Part shown: positions 1 to 5,109 of the stretch, piece after piece
How positions within the stretch are numbered: position 1 is the stretch's first letter
How the letters are laid out: every line of letters begins with the position of its first letter
Assembly: GCA_003557125.1 (NCBI GenBank)
Contig: PWPN01000273.1
Location: 1-5,109 of the forward strand
Reading direction: 5' to 3'
DNA length: 5,109 bases
Source of the DNA: Phycisphaerae bacterium
Lineage (GTDB): Bacteria; Planctomycetota; Phycisphaerae; UBA1845; PWPN01
Made by a program: the position numbers and the translations under genes
Notes under the pieces: generated by a model
What the model was told of the DNA's origin: nothing
What the model saw: only the letters and a program-made list of their open reading frames with translations
Databases searched by the model: none

Positions 1-58
1 CAATCTCAAATCTGAAATCTGAAATCTGTAATCTGAAATATGAACTCAGCCCTCAGCA
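1..58. repeat. Two adjacent heptanucleotide tandem repeat arrays
   Basis: Positions 1-42 are six 7-nt units: CAATCTC, then AAATCTG three times (8-28), TAATCTG and AAATATG. After two bases, positions 45-58 hold two units of a different heptamer, CTCAGCC and CTCAGCA. The array probably continues left beyond the window. The first array is AT-rich in an otherwise GC-rich window, which argues against coding use. Simple heptamer arrays like this are, from memory, common between genes in planctomycete genomes and resemble the short tandemly repeated repetitive sequences of cyanobacteria. The array lies just downstream of the stop codon of the phage-type protease gene. Confidence 0.85.
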
Positions 59-80
59 GCCGCACTGTTCACCACGCCCG

Positions 81-1187
81 TCACTCGCTCCGGATACGCC
101 CGGCACGCACCTCCTCTTCGGTCAGCCGACCGAGGCCGTGTTCGCGAAGCGCCTGGTTGATCCAGGCCCGCTGCGAGCAGATCGTTCGGTTCGTCCGATC
201 CTGCTGCTCGTACTCACACCGCGCCTTGCAAATGACATTCGCACGCCTCCCTCGCATCGCCTCGCCGTTCTCGCCAGGCGGATCCGTACGGCCCGTCGCG
301 ATCACCGGCGGCGCCGAGGCCGCCCACGCATCGAACGCATTCGGATCCTTCATCGCCAATGCCATCGCCCACTCGCGCTGCGCACCGGAAAGCACACCCG
401 CCTGCATGGCCTCGGCCACCTTCCGGTCAGCCTTCAACCGCGCGAGTTCATCACACAACGCATCGATCCGCTCGACCGCCGCCGCAAGCACCACGACCTC
501 TCCAGCCACTTCATCCAAGCCAAGCCGTTCGCACAGACTGGACATATCAATGCCACTTTTATTGATATCGCTCTCTGCCGCGTTCGTGCCCGTATCGGCC
601 GAAGCGTCGTCAACGACTTGCTCAGCATCCGATTCGATGGGGTTCGTCGTCGACTGGCGGTTCACGATCGGCTTCATCCCGACGATGGCCGGCTTGTTCG
701 TCAGCGCGACCGAATGCAAAGCCACGACGCGCCGATCACTCGTTCGTACGATGACCACGGGCGAAAGGTAGCGGTACTCGCGCGCCGACAGCCGCGCGCG
801 GGCCGCCTCGGTCCATTCGACCTGGGCGAACAACCCCGCCTCGCCGCCATCCGACTGTGCCGGTGAAACGACAGCCAGTTCGCGGATCCAGCCGGCCGCC
901 GGTGCCTGGCCGTTCGGCGAGGCATACGCACCGCCCAGGCTCTGGTGCTCGTAATCGATCGGCAGATCCGTCCCATGCGCCCGAAACGCTTTGAGAGCCG
1001 CTTGCCCCGCGTCTTCGTCGACCACGAACGTCCCGTTGCCCGATCGGACCTCCCCCCATGGCGCGATCAGCACCATGGACGGCGACTCCCGACCTTCCAG
1101 CGGCGTCGATGCGATCAGAACCTGTTCGTTCGGCTGCGCATCGCACTCCTCGCAAGCACCGTTTTGCGCGTCAGCGATCTTTGTCAC
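81..1187 (-). CDS. Mu gpI-like phage head-maturation protease with scaffold-like C-terminus
   Basis: This 368-residue protein resembles the Mu-like prophage I (gpI) family, the protease that processes the capsid scaffold during head assembly. Family-like signatures are DYEHQ (78-82), APAAGWI (95-101), VEWT (123-126), EYRYLSPV (137-144) and ALTNKPAI (161-168). By analogy with other prohead proteases, His81 and Ser142 are the best catalytic candidates; this is inference. After an acidic linker (about 180-210) comes a helical region (about 215-290) with a probable coiled coil, where Mu carries its scaffold. A further tail (311-368) is basic, Cys-containing, and has a WINQALREHGL segment. Length matches Mu gpI (about 360). 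The start is GTG at 1185-1187, with AGGAG six bases upstream. No terminase, portal or major head gene is visible; the right-hand neighbour is a repeat region and the left side runs into heptamer repeats. Prophage edge or orphan gene are both possible. Confidence 0.82.
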   Translation of the reverse strand: MTKIADAQNGACEECDAQPNEQVLIASTPLEGRESPSMVLIAPWGEVRSGNGTFVVDEDAGQAALKAFRAHGTDLPIDYEHQSLGGAYASPNGQAPAAGWIRELAVVSPAQSDGGEAGLFAQVEWTEAARARLSAREYRYLSPVVIVRTSDRRVVALHSVALTNKPAIVGMKPIVNRQSTTNPIESDAEQVVDDASADTGTNAAESDINKSGIDMSSLCERLGLDEVAGEVVVLAAAVERIDALCDELARLKADRKVAEAMQAGVLSGAQREWAMALAMKDPNAFDAWAASAPPVIATGRTDPPGENGEAMRGRRANVICKARCEYEQQDRTNRTICSQRAWINQALREHGLGRLTEEEVRAGRIRSE

Positions 1188-1193
1188 GTCAAT

Positions 1194-1198
1194 CTCCT
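1194..1198 (-). promoter_or_regulatory. Shine-Dalgarno site of the gpI-like gene
   Basis: The minus strand reads AGGAG followed by six bases (ATTGAC) and then the GTG start at 1187. This strong site fixes the GTG as the start and suggests the gene is translated rather than decayed. Confidence 0.75.
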
Positions 1199-1205
1199 GT
1201 TATCC

Positions 1206-1230
1206 AAAAAACCTTTCCCGACGGAAGGTT
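1206..1230 (-). terminator. Terminator-like hairpin with T-run upstream of the gpI-like gene
   Basis: On the minus strand AACCTTCC (1230-1223) pairs with GGAAAGGTT (1218-1210) around a GTCG loop with one bulged base. A run of six T (1211-1206, its first two bases inside the stem) follows. This is the form of a Rho-independent terminator. It sits only about 20 nt from the gpI-like start, so it either ends transcripts coming from the right or acts as a leader attenuator. The same ACCTT can instead pair with an upstream AAGGT (1241-1237), giving a possible competing stem. The stem is modest in length and GC content. Confidence 0.5.
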
Positions 1231-1404
1231 CGTCCGACCTTTCGGCCGCCCGTGCCCGTTTTTGTGACACCTGAACATCACACAGTCCGTTCCGCGCCGG
1301 CCGAACGAGCCGGATCGACACCTCTCTTACCGAATCGGCTCGAAGCCTTCCGCTGCCGAGTCGCCAACGCCATCCTGGAGGGCAAGCGCCTCACGCAATG
1401 ATTT

Positions 1405-1558
1405 CAGGGTGGTACGGTATGCAGGGTGGTACGGGCGTCTCGCCCGTTTGCTGTGTGACAAAGGTGGGATGCAGGGAATGCAGGGTGGTACGGGCGTCTC
1501 GCCCGTCAGATGCATGACGCAAGGTGGTGTACAGCAGGGTAGCTCGGGCTCTGCCCGA
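1405..1558. repeat. Cluster of palindromic hairpin repeats, three copies plus a fragment
   Basis: Two identical 28-bp copies lie at 1420-1447 and 1479-1506. Each is TGCAGGGTGGT followed by a perfect 7-bp stem (ACGGGCG / CGCCCGT) with a TCT loop. A third, diverged copy at about 1532-1558 keeps GCAGGGT and the TCT loop but has a 6-bp stem (TCGGGC / GCCCGA, 1544-1558). A partial copy without the hairpin is at 1405-1417 (CAGGGTGGTACGG). ATGCAGGG occurs three times (1419, 1469, 1478) and AAGGTGG twice (1461, 1521), so the whole region is built from related pieces. Reading the minus strand through it gives TGETPVPP, a peptide I recall from spurious ORFs in planctomycete and other PVC genomes. No T-run follows the hairpins, so they are not typical terminators. 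They look like REP-type elements. Confidence 0.85.
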
Positions 1559-1600
1559 CACACCATCCGAGTAATTGTCAGGTGAATGCCAATGGCGTGA

Positions 1601-3238
1601 TCACAATCCCTCGGCCGGGATCGGCTGGATGCGCATCATCTCGGCGTACATCTCGAAGAAGTCCGGCTCGCGTTCGAGTTCGACGTGCTCGATGCGGTTG
1701 ACGAGTTGTTCGATCCGCTCGCGGCATGTTCGGCTGACCAGCGCCCCGCGGGCGCCCTCGATGCTCGCGTTCCCGAGTCGAACGATCCGCTCATCGGGCA
1801 CGGGCAGGATGAGCCCGATCCGCTGGGCCCGTTCGAGATCGAGATGGTGCGCGAACGCACCGGCCAGGTAGTAGGTCGCGATGTCGTCGATCTTCAGCCC
1901 CATCCGCCGAAGCAGCATCCATTGACCGACCCCGTTGGCCGCCTTGGCCTGCGCGAGTTCCGCCGCGTCGGCCCGACTGAAGTACAGGCTGGCCGCCTCG
2001 AGCACGGGAAGGCGGAACGTGCCATTGAGGAATCGACCGAGCGGGTCCATCTCTCCGCTCGTACGCAACTCTGCCAACAGATCCACGAGTCCCGACCCGC
2101 AGATCCCCCGGGACACCCGTTGGCCGATCTGCTCGAATTGCCACGCCCCGTCCACCCGTCGCAACGCCGTGATCGCACCTTCCGACGCCGCCATCCCGCA
2201 GGACACCCGACCGCCCTCGAAGGCAGGGCCGGCCGGGCACGACGCACAGACGAGCCGTTGGCCGTGACCGAGGACGACTTCCGTATTCGTGCCGATATCG
2301 ACGACCATGAAAGGCCCGTCGTGCGCCTCGGCCGACACCGTCGCCAGCACCGCCGCCATGTCGGACCCGACGTGATGCGAGACGAGCGGCAGGCCATAGA
2401 CCTGGGCAGCCGGATGAACCTCGAGACCCAGATCCGCTGCCGCCGCCCGCAATGCCGTCGATTCGCGTCGCCCTTCCTGCACATCGCGCTGCGTACTCGA
2501 CACGAAGGGCTGCTGGCCGATGCCCTTCACATCGAGGCCGAAAAACAGGTCGCGCATCGTCGTGTTGCCCGCGACGGTGACCGCAAAGATCGCGCGCGGA
2601 TCGATGGCCGACTCATGCAGCACGCGGTTGGCCTGCCGGATGATCGAACGTGTCATCTGTCCGGGATACTGCGCATCGTAGCTGATGCGTCGGACGACAT
2701 CGCTTCCCCCGTACTGCTGCGGATTTTCGAACGCTTCCCGCGCGAGCGTGCGCCCGTCGGCCAGATCCACCACGTGCCCGACGACGGTCGTCGTGCCAAT
2801 GTCCAACGCCAGCCCGAGCACCGCACCGTCATGATCCGCCACACGTCGGCCGTCGCACCAGACCCCGCCGTCCGCGACGCGTATCCACGGATCGAACCCG
2901 TCCGGAACGGGTCGGCCTTCCGTGGCGATTCTCAGATGACGTTTGAAACTCTCGACGCGGACGTCAGCATCGTCGCGCAGAATCTGTGCCTGACATGCCA
3001 ACCGGAAAAGGCGTTTCTTATCGTCGCGGAACCGTTCGAGGAACTCCTCGATAGCCGTCGGCGGGCTCAGCGCATCGCCCCCCTCGAGCACTTCGACGAT
3101 GCATTCTTTACAACGACCTATGCGGTCGCAGGAGCGTGGGATGGCCGACGTTTCATCCGTACAACGGTCCGCGACGTCGAAAATCGTTTCACCGCGATGC
3201 GCCTCGATGCGAATCCCATTGACGATCACCGTTGCCAT
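1601..3238 (-). CDS. 2Fe-2S / ASKHA ATPase protein, RACE-like corrinoid enzyme activator (DUF4445)
   Basis: RACE proteins use ATP to drive electrons from their iron-sulfur cluster onto the inactive Co(II) corrinoid of methyltransferases or corrinoid iron-sulfur proteins. The N-terminal ferredoxin-type domain has the cluster cysteines Cys37, Cys43, Cys46 and Cys82 (C-x5-C-x2-C, then LACQ). A linker (about 90-140) leads to the ASKHA domain: ALDIGTTT (144-151), GNTTM (224-228), VDIGTNTE (313-320), GPAFEGG (337-343), GICGSG (378-383) and LAGAFAHHLD (458-467). There is no C-terminal 4Fe-4S domain as in RamA, so it resembles the AcsV/CfsV/RamM-type layout, at 545 residues on the short side. I chose ATG at 3236-3238, preceded by GAGGGGG nine bases upstream, over an in-frame TTG at 3262. 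The gene is 76 nt downstream of coaB and probably co-transcribed. The family is clear; the partner is unknown. Confidence 0.88.
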   Translation of the reverse strand: MATVIVNGIRIEAHRGETIFDVADRCTDETSAIPRSCDRIGRCKECIVEVLEGGDALSPPTAIEEFLERFRDDKKRLFRLACQAQILRDDADVRVESFKRHLRIATEGRPVPDGFDPWIRVADGGVWCDGRRVADHDGAVLGLALDIGTTTVVGHVVDLADGRTLAREAFENPQQYGGSDVVRRISYDAQYPGQMTRSIIRQANRVLHESAIDPRAIFAVTVAGNTTMRDLFFGLDVKGIGQQPFVSSTQRDVQEGRRESTALRAAAADLGLEVHPAAQVYGLPLVSHHVGSDMAAVLATVSAEAHDGPFMVVDIGTNTEVVLGHGQRLVCASCPAGPAFEGGRVSCGMAASEGAITALRRVDGAWQFEQIGQRVSRGICGSGLVDLLAELRTSGEMDPLGRFLNGTFRLPVLEAASLYFSRADAAELAQAKAANGVGQWMLLRRMGLKIDDIATYYLAGAFAHHLDLERAQRIGLILPVPDERIVRLGNASIEGARGALVSRTCRERIEQLVNRIEHVELEREPDFFEMYAEMMRIQPIPAEGL

Positions 3239-3247
3239 CGACCGTTT

Positions 3248-3254
3248 CCCCCTC
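3248..3254 (-). promoter_or_regulatory. Shine-Dalgarno site of the RACE-like gene
   Basis: The minus strand carries GAGGGGG nine bases before the ATG at 3236-3238. It lies downstream of the conventional position for the alternative TTG at 3262 and so decides the start in favour of the ATG. Confidence 0.6.
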
Positions 3255-3314
3255 GTACCCAATGAGCCGCGGGCGCGTGTGCCTCGGTCTGTGAGCCGTG
3301 CGGTCCTTACGCAC

Positions 3315-3941
3315 TTACCTTCCGGCTGCGAGCGCTTCGATCCTTCGCACGATCAGCCGGGCGATGCTCGTCTTCGTCCCAGCCATCGGTTCGGACCATC
3401 CGCTCTCCGAAGAAAAAAGGGCCACGACCGCCTTATTCCCGCCGAGGCTGTCCAGGCCGTTGAGCACGATGAGATCGCACTTCTTCTTGCGCAACTTGGC
3501 CTCGGCATGCCGCAAGCCGTCGTGATCCTCCATCGCGAAACCGATCAGGAGCCGCCTTCCCTTGCGTCGGCCGAGAGCGGCGGCGATATCCTCGGTCGAC
3601 TCGAGAACGACGCGTTGACGACCGCTGCGCTTGGGCTTCTTGAGTCGAGCGGGATCGGTCGGCCTCTCGTCGCAGACAGCCGCCGCCATGACCGCCGCAT
3701 CCGCCTGGCGAAACGCGCGCTTGCATGCATCGGCCATCTGCTCAGCCGTCGTGACCGGTACGAGCGTAACACCGGGGGGCGCCTTCAAGGCTACCGGGCC
3801 GCTCACAAGCGTCACCTCATGGCCGGCCCGTGCCGCCTCCCGCGCGATCGCGTACCCCATGCGGCCCGACGAGGCGTTCGTGATGAACCGTACCGAATCG
3901 AAATACTCGCGTGTGGGACCTGCCGAAACGAGGATCTTCAC
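3315..3941 (-). CDS. coaB: Phosphopantothenate-cysteine ligase (CoaB), stand-alone
   Basis: CoaB joins L-cysteine to 4'-phosphopantothenate, activating the carboxylate with a nucleotide (CTP in most bacteria), the second step after pantothenate in coenzyme A synthesis. The 208 residues match the C-terminal half of fused CoaBC (Dfp). SAGPTREYFDSVRFITNASSGRMG (positions 6-29) includes Asn22, matching the Asn of the NxSSG motif in E. coli Dfp. AAAVCDERP (86-94) is followed by a Lys-rich loop (KKPK, 101-104) matching the conserved catalytic lysine region. STEDIA (115-120), GFAMED (134-139) and the KLRKKKCDLIVLN region (149-161) complete the fold. The start is GTG at 3939-3941 with GGAG nine bases upstream; the stop is TAA. 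The 47-nt gap after coaC shows that the two halves, fused in many bacteria, are separate polypeptides here. Cytoplasmic. Confidence 0.93.
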   Translation of the reverse strand: MKILVSAGPTREYFDSVRFITNASSGRMGYAIAREAARAGHEVTLVSGPVALKAPPGVTLVPVTTAEQMADACKRAFRQADAAVMAAAVCDERPTDPARLKKPKRSGRQRVVLESTEDIAAALGRRKGRRLLIGFAMEDHDGLRHAEAKLRKKKCDLIVLNGLDSLGGNKAVVALFSSESGWSEPMAGTKTSIARLIVRRIEALAAGR

Positions 3942-3950
3942 AATCGTCGG

Positions 3951-3954
3951 CTCC
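3951..3954 (-). promoter_or_regulatory. Shine-Dalgarno site supporting the GTG start of coaB
   Basis: GGAG on the minus strand sits nine bases before GTG at 3939-3941. Since the conserved nucleotide-binding strand (KILVSAGPT) begins immediately after this codon, the site and the protein alignment agree on the start. Confidence 0.6.
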
Positions 3955-3988
3955 GTAGATACCGTGGGGCGTGCAGTTTCAGAAACGC

Positions 3989-4636
3989 TCAGGACTGCTG
4001 CTTGGGCTTTCGCGAACGCAACATTCGCGCGACAGCCTCCAGGATCGTCTCAGGCTCAGCCATACGCCCCGGACCGAACGTACCGCAGGCCAGATAACCC
4101 TCGGCCGGTTCGACGAAATGAAAACCGAACTCGCCCAGACGGCGCACGTTTTCCTGGACGATCGGATTGGCCCACATACGGCTGTTCATCGCAGGCGCCA
4201 GCAGCGCCGGCCCTTCGCGGCCGATCATGAGCGTCGTGACCAGATCGTCGGCGATACCCGCGGTGAATTTGCCGATCAGGTCAGCCGTCGCCGGGGCCAC
4301 AAGGAACAAGTCCGCTTTTTCGGTGAGACTCAGATGGTGGGGATCGTACGTTTCCACCGCCTGCCACGTGGACGTATAGACCGGTCGGTGCGTCAGGCTC
4401 TGGAAGGTCAGCGGGGTCACGAAGCGCGTACCCGCCTCGGTCATCGCCACGGTCACTCCACAGCCGCGCTGGATGAGCCTGGAAACGACATGCGCGACCT
4501 TGTACGCAGCGATACCGCCTCCGACCGCGACGAGCAGCTCGTAACCATCAAGATCGCGACGGTCCGCATGCTCGGCCGCATGCTCGGCACGGGCAGCTCC
4601 CGGCGAAACGTCCCGCGAGCGCTCATCTTCACGCAT
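3989..4636 (-). CDS. coaC: Phosphopantothenoylcysteine decarboxylase (CoaC), stand-alone
   Basis: CoaC is an FMN flavoprotein that decarboxylates 4'-phospho-N-pantothenoylcysteine to 4'-phosphopantetheine in coenzyme A synthesis. In this 215-residue protein the flavin-binding start is GYELLVAVGGGIAAYK (31-46). His101 (HLSL, followed by KADL) matches the catalytic His of Dfp. Next come APATADLIGK (114-123), Asn151 in PAMNSRMW, and Cys184 in ACGTFGPGRMAEPETI (183-198), so all key residues are present. The start is the second ATG of an ATGATG pair. GAGGG at 4642-4646 is five bases from it but only two from the first. The gene overlaps the end of rpoZ by 8 nt, implying translational coupling. No other ATG, GTG or TTG lies in frame before the domain, so the polar 30-residue N-terminal extension is probably real. 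CoaB follows after 47 nt. Confidence 0.93.
   Translation of the reverse strand: MREDERSRDVSPGAARAEHAAEHADRRDLDGYELLVAVGGGIAAYKVAHVVSRLIQRGCGVTVAMTEAGTRFVTPLTFQSLTHRPVYTSTWQAVETYDPHHLSLTEKADLFLVAPATADLIGKFTAGIADDLVTTLMIGREGPALLAPAMNSRMWANPIVQENVRRLGEFGFHFVEPAEGYLACGTFGPGRMAEPETILEAVARMLRSRKPKQQS
4565..4588 (-). repeat. 12-bp tandem duplication inside coaC
   Basis: The minus strand has GCCGAGCATGCG twice in immediate succession, encoding AEHAAEHA at residues 17-24 of CoaC. It lies in the non-conserved N-terminal extension, is in frame, and does not touch the catalytic domain. Confidence 0.8.
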
Positions 4637-4868
4637 CATCGCCCTCGCCCGCCGTTTCCTCCGACGCGATCTCGGGACCCGTCCGAGGCGCGATCTTGCC
4701 CTCCATAATCTCCTTGGCAATGATCTCGAGGTCGCCCATGTTGCCGGGTTCGACCATCGGCCGGGCATTCTGCATCAGCTCGATCCATCGCTTCATCATC
4801 AGCGAGGCCAATTTGAACCGCCCGCCCACCTTCATGGTGATATGATCATCTCTCAGTTCTTCGATCAT
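4629..4868 (-). CDS. rpoZ: DNA-directed RNA polymerase subunit omega
   Basis: Omega is the small subunit that chaperones the beta' subunit during RNA polymerase assembly. The 79-residue protein has the family core: an N-terminal segment leading to VGGRFKLASL (14-23), KRWIELMQNARPMV (26-39), then DLEIIAKEIMEGKI (46-59), followed by an acidic low-complexity tail. It is slightly shorter than E. coli omega (91 residues). ATG at 4866-4868 is preceded by GAGGAGAGG (4877-4885) eight bases upstream, a strong ribosome binding site. The location between gmk and coaC matches the common bacterial gmk-rpoZ-coaBC order, which supports the call for such a short protein. Its last codons overlap the coaC start. 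Confidence 0.9.
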   Translation of the reverse strand: MIEELRDDHITMKVGGRFKLASLMMKRWIELMQNARPMVEPGNMGDLEIIAKEIMEGKIAPRTGPEIASEETAGEGDDA

Positions 4869-4876
4869 CTGCGTCG

Positions 4877-4885
4877 CCTCTCCTC
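4877..4885 (-). promoter_or_regulatory. Shine-Dalgarno site of rpoZ
   Basis: GAGGAGAGG on the minus strand lies eight bases before the rpoZ ATG. It is the most extended ribosome binding site among the genes here, as expected for an abundant subunit. Confidence 0.7.
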
Positions 4886-4936
4886 AAACGAAATAATTCT
4901 TGCCGGACACTCCAGCTAAGGCCCCGTGCCGTCCGT

Positions 4937-5109
4937 TCACTTCCGACCCCGGGCCGCCTCGACGATCCGGATCAGTTCCTCGACCGTCGTCTCCACCTGG
5001 CGGTTGACTACGAAGTGATCGTAGGCACCGCATTCGCGCGCCTGGCGGATTTCCCCTTCGGCTTTGCTCAACCGCTCAGCCATCGCCTCATCGGAATACT
5101 GGGCCCGAC
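4937..5109 (-). CDS. gmk: Guanylate kinase, C-terminal end (5' part outside window)
   Basis: Guanylate kinase phosphorylates GMP to GDP with ATP. Only the last 56 residues are in the window, ending with TGA at 4937-4939. They match the C-terminal part of the family: RL-x-KAEGEI, then a YDHFVVN segment (equivalent to YDYVIVND), followed by the final helix VEELIRIVEAARGRK. The conserved N-terminal P-loop and GMP-binding region lie beyond the right edge, so integrity of the whole gene cannot be judged. The gap to rpoZ is 68 nt and contains no clear terminator, consistent with co-transcription. Confidence 0.87.
   Translation of the reverse strand, partial: RAQYSDEAMAERLSKAEGEIRQARECGAYDHFVVNRQVETTVEELIRIVEAARGRK

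Larger units (their letters stand above)
1188..1600. other. Gene-poor spacer between housekeeping cluster and gpI-like gene
   Basis: This 413-nt stretch has no gene I can support. From right to left it holds a short tail downstream of the RACE-like gene, the hairpin repeat cluster (1405-1558), a short minus-strand open frame ending in TAA at 1327-1329, and a terminator-like hairpin (1206-1230) just before the gpI-like gene. The open frame runs from 1566, but its first half is repeat sequence. Only the last 26 codons before 1327 (ending AAEGFEPIR) look faintly protein-like, and I cannot assign them to a family. They could be the 3' remnant of a gene interrupted by the repeats, or chance. Confidence 0.6.

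Noticed and set aside
40..866. Two long plus-strand open frames (243 and 242 codons)
   Set aside because: They lie antisense to the gpI-like gene, whose conserved motifs, length and ribosome binding site are clear; the plus-strand translations are low-complexity Arg/Ser/Ala-rich.
1263..1282. TGTGA / TCACA inverted repeat, CRP-like
   Set aside because: The arms are separated by 10 nt rather than the 6 nt of CRP sites and the arms are only 5 bp, so chance is likely.
1420..1506. Possible mini-CRISPR: two identical 28-bp palindromic repeats separated by 31 bp
   Set aside because: The third copy is diverged and spaced differently, the 'spacers' contain pieces of the repeat (ATGCAGGG, AAGGTGG), and there are no cas genes. 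A REP-like cluster fits better.
1327..1566. 79-codon minus-strand open frame as a gene
   Set aside because: Its first two thirds are translated repeat (TGETPVPP and similar) and there is no ribosome binding site; only its last part is kept as a possible relic.
3239..3262. TTG start giving a protein eight residues longer for the RACE-like gene
   Set aside because: The ATG at 3236-3238 has GAGGGGG at nine bases and begins directly at the conserved first strand of the ferredoxin domain.
1685..3265. 526-codon open frame on the plus strand
   Set aside because: It is antisense to the RACE-like gene, is rich in Arg, His and Pro with no recognisable motif, and is explained by the GC-rich codon use of the true gene on the other strand.
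3099..4708. Plus-strand open frames across coaB and coaC (332, 199 and 245 codons)
   Set aside because: They are antisense to two fully conserved enzymes and show no family motif of their own.
4891..4919. Possible minus-strand promoter before rpoZ (TTAGCT, 17 nt, TTATTT)
   Set aside because: Both boxes match the sigma-70 consensus at only about two positions; the spacing alone is not convincing.

Overview
The window reads as high-GC bacterial chromosome, with every convincing gene on the minus strand. Three things suggest a member of the Planctomycetes or a related PVC lineage: separate coaC and coaB genes behind gmk and rpoZ, intergenic heptanucleotide arrays (AAATCTG units), and a palindromic repeat whose read-through spells TGETPVPP. 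This taxonomic call is inference from recalled genome habits; no database search was possible.

The right two thirds (5109 down to 1601, in transcription order) is a compact housekeeping cluster. It holds the 3' end of gmk (guanylate kinase), rpoZ (RNA polymerase omega), coaC (phosphopantothenoylcysteine decarboxylase, overlapping the end of rpoZ), coaB (phosphopantothenate-cysteine ligase), and a 545-residue iron-sulfur protein with an ASKHA-type ATPase domain (DUF4445/RACE family, reductive activators of corrinoid enzymes). Gaps are 76 nt or less and each start has a plausible Shine-Dalgarno site, so a single operon is likely. CoaC and CoaB perform consecutive steps of coenzyme A synthesis. 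The RACE-like protein is the unexpected member, because its corrinoid partner is not in view.

Between 1188 and 1600 lies a gene-poor stretch. It has a cluster of hairpin repeats (1405-1558), a possible relic of a gene end (to 1327), and a minus-strand terminator-like hairpin with a competing alternative stem (1206-1242). It separates the housekeeping cluster from the left third.

The left third (81-1187) is an intact gene for a Mu gpI-like phage head-maturation protease with a coiled-coil, scaffold-like C-terminal half. It has its own good ribosome binding site. Its stop is followed by heptanucleotide repeat arrays rather than by an obvious next head gene, so it may be an orphan or the edge of a prophage or other phage-derived element cut by the window end. 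No tRNA, rRNA, CRISPR array, transposase or integrase was recognised.
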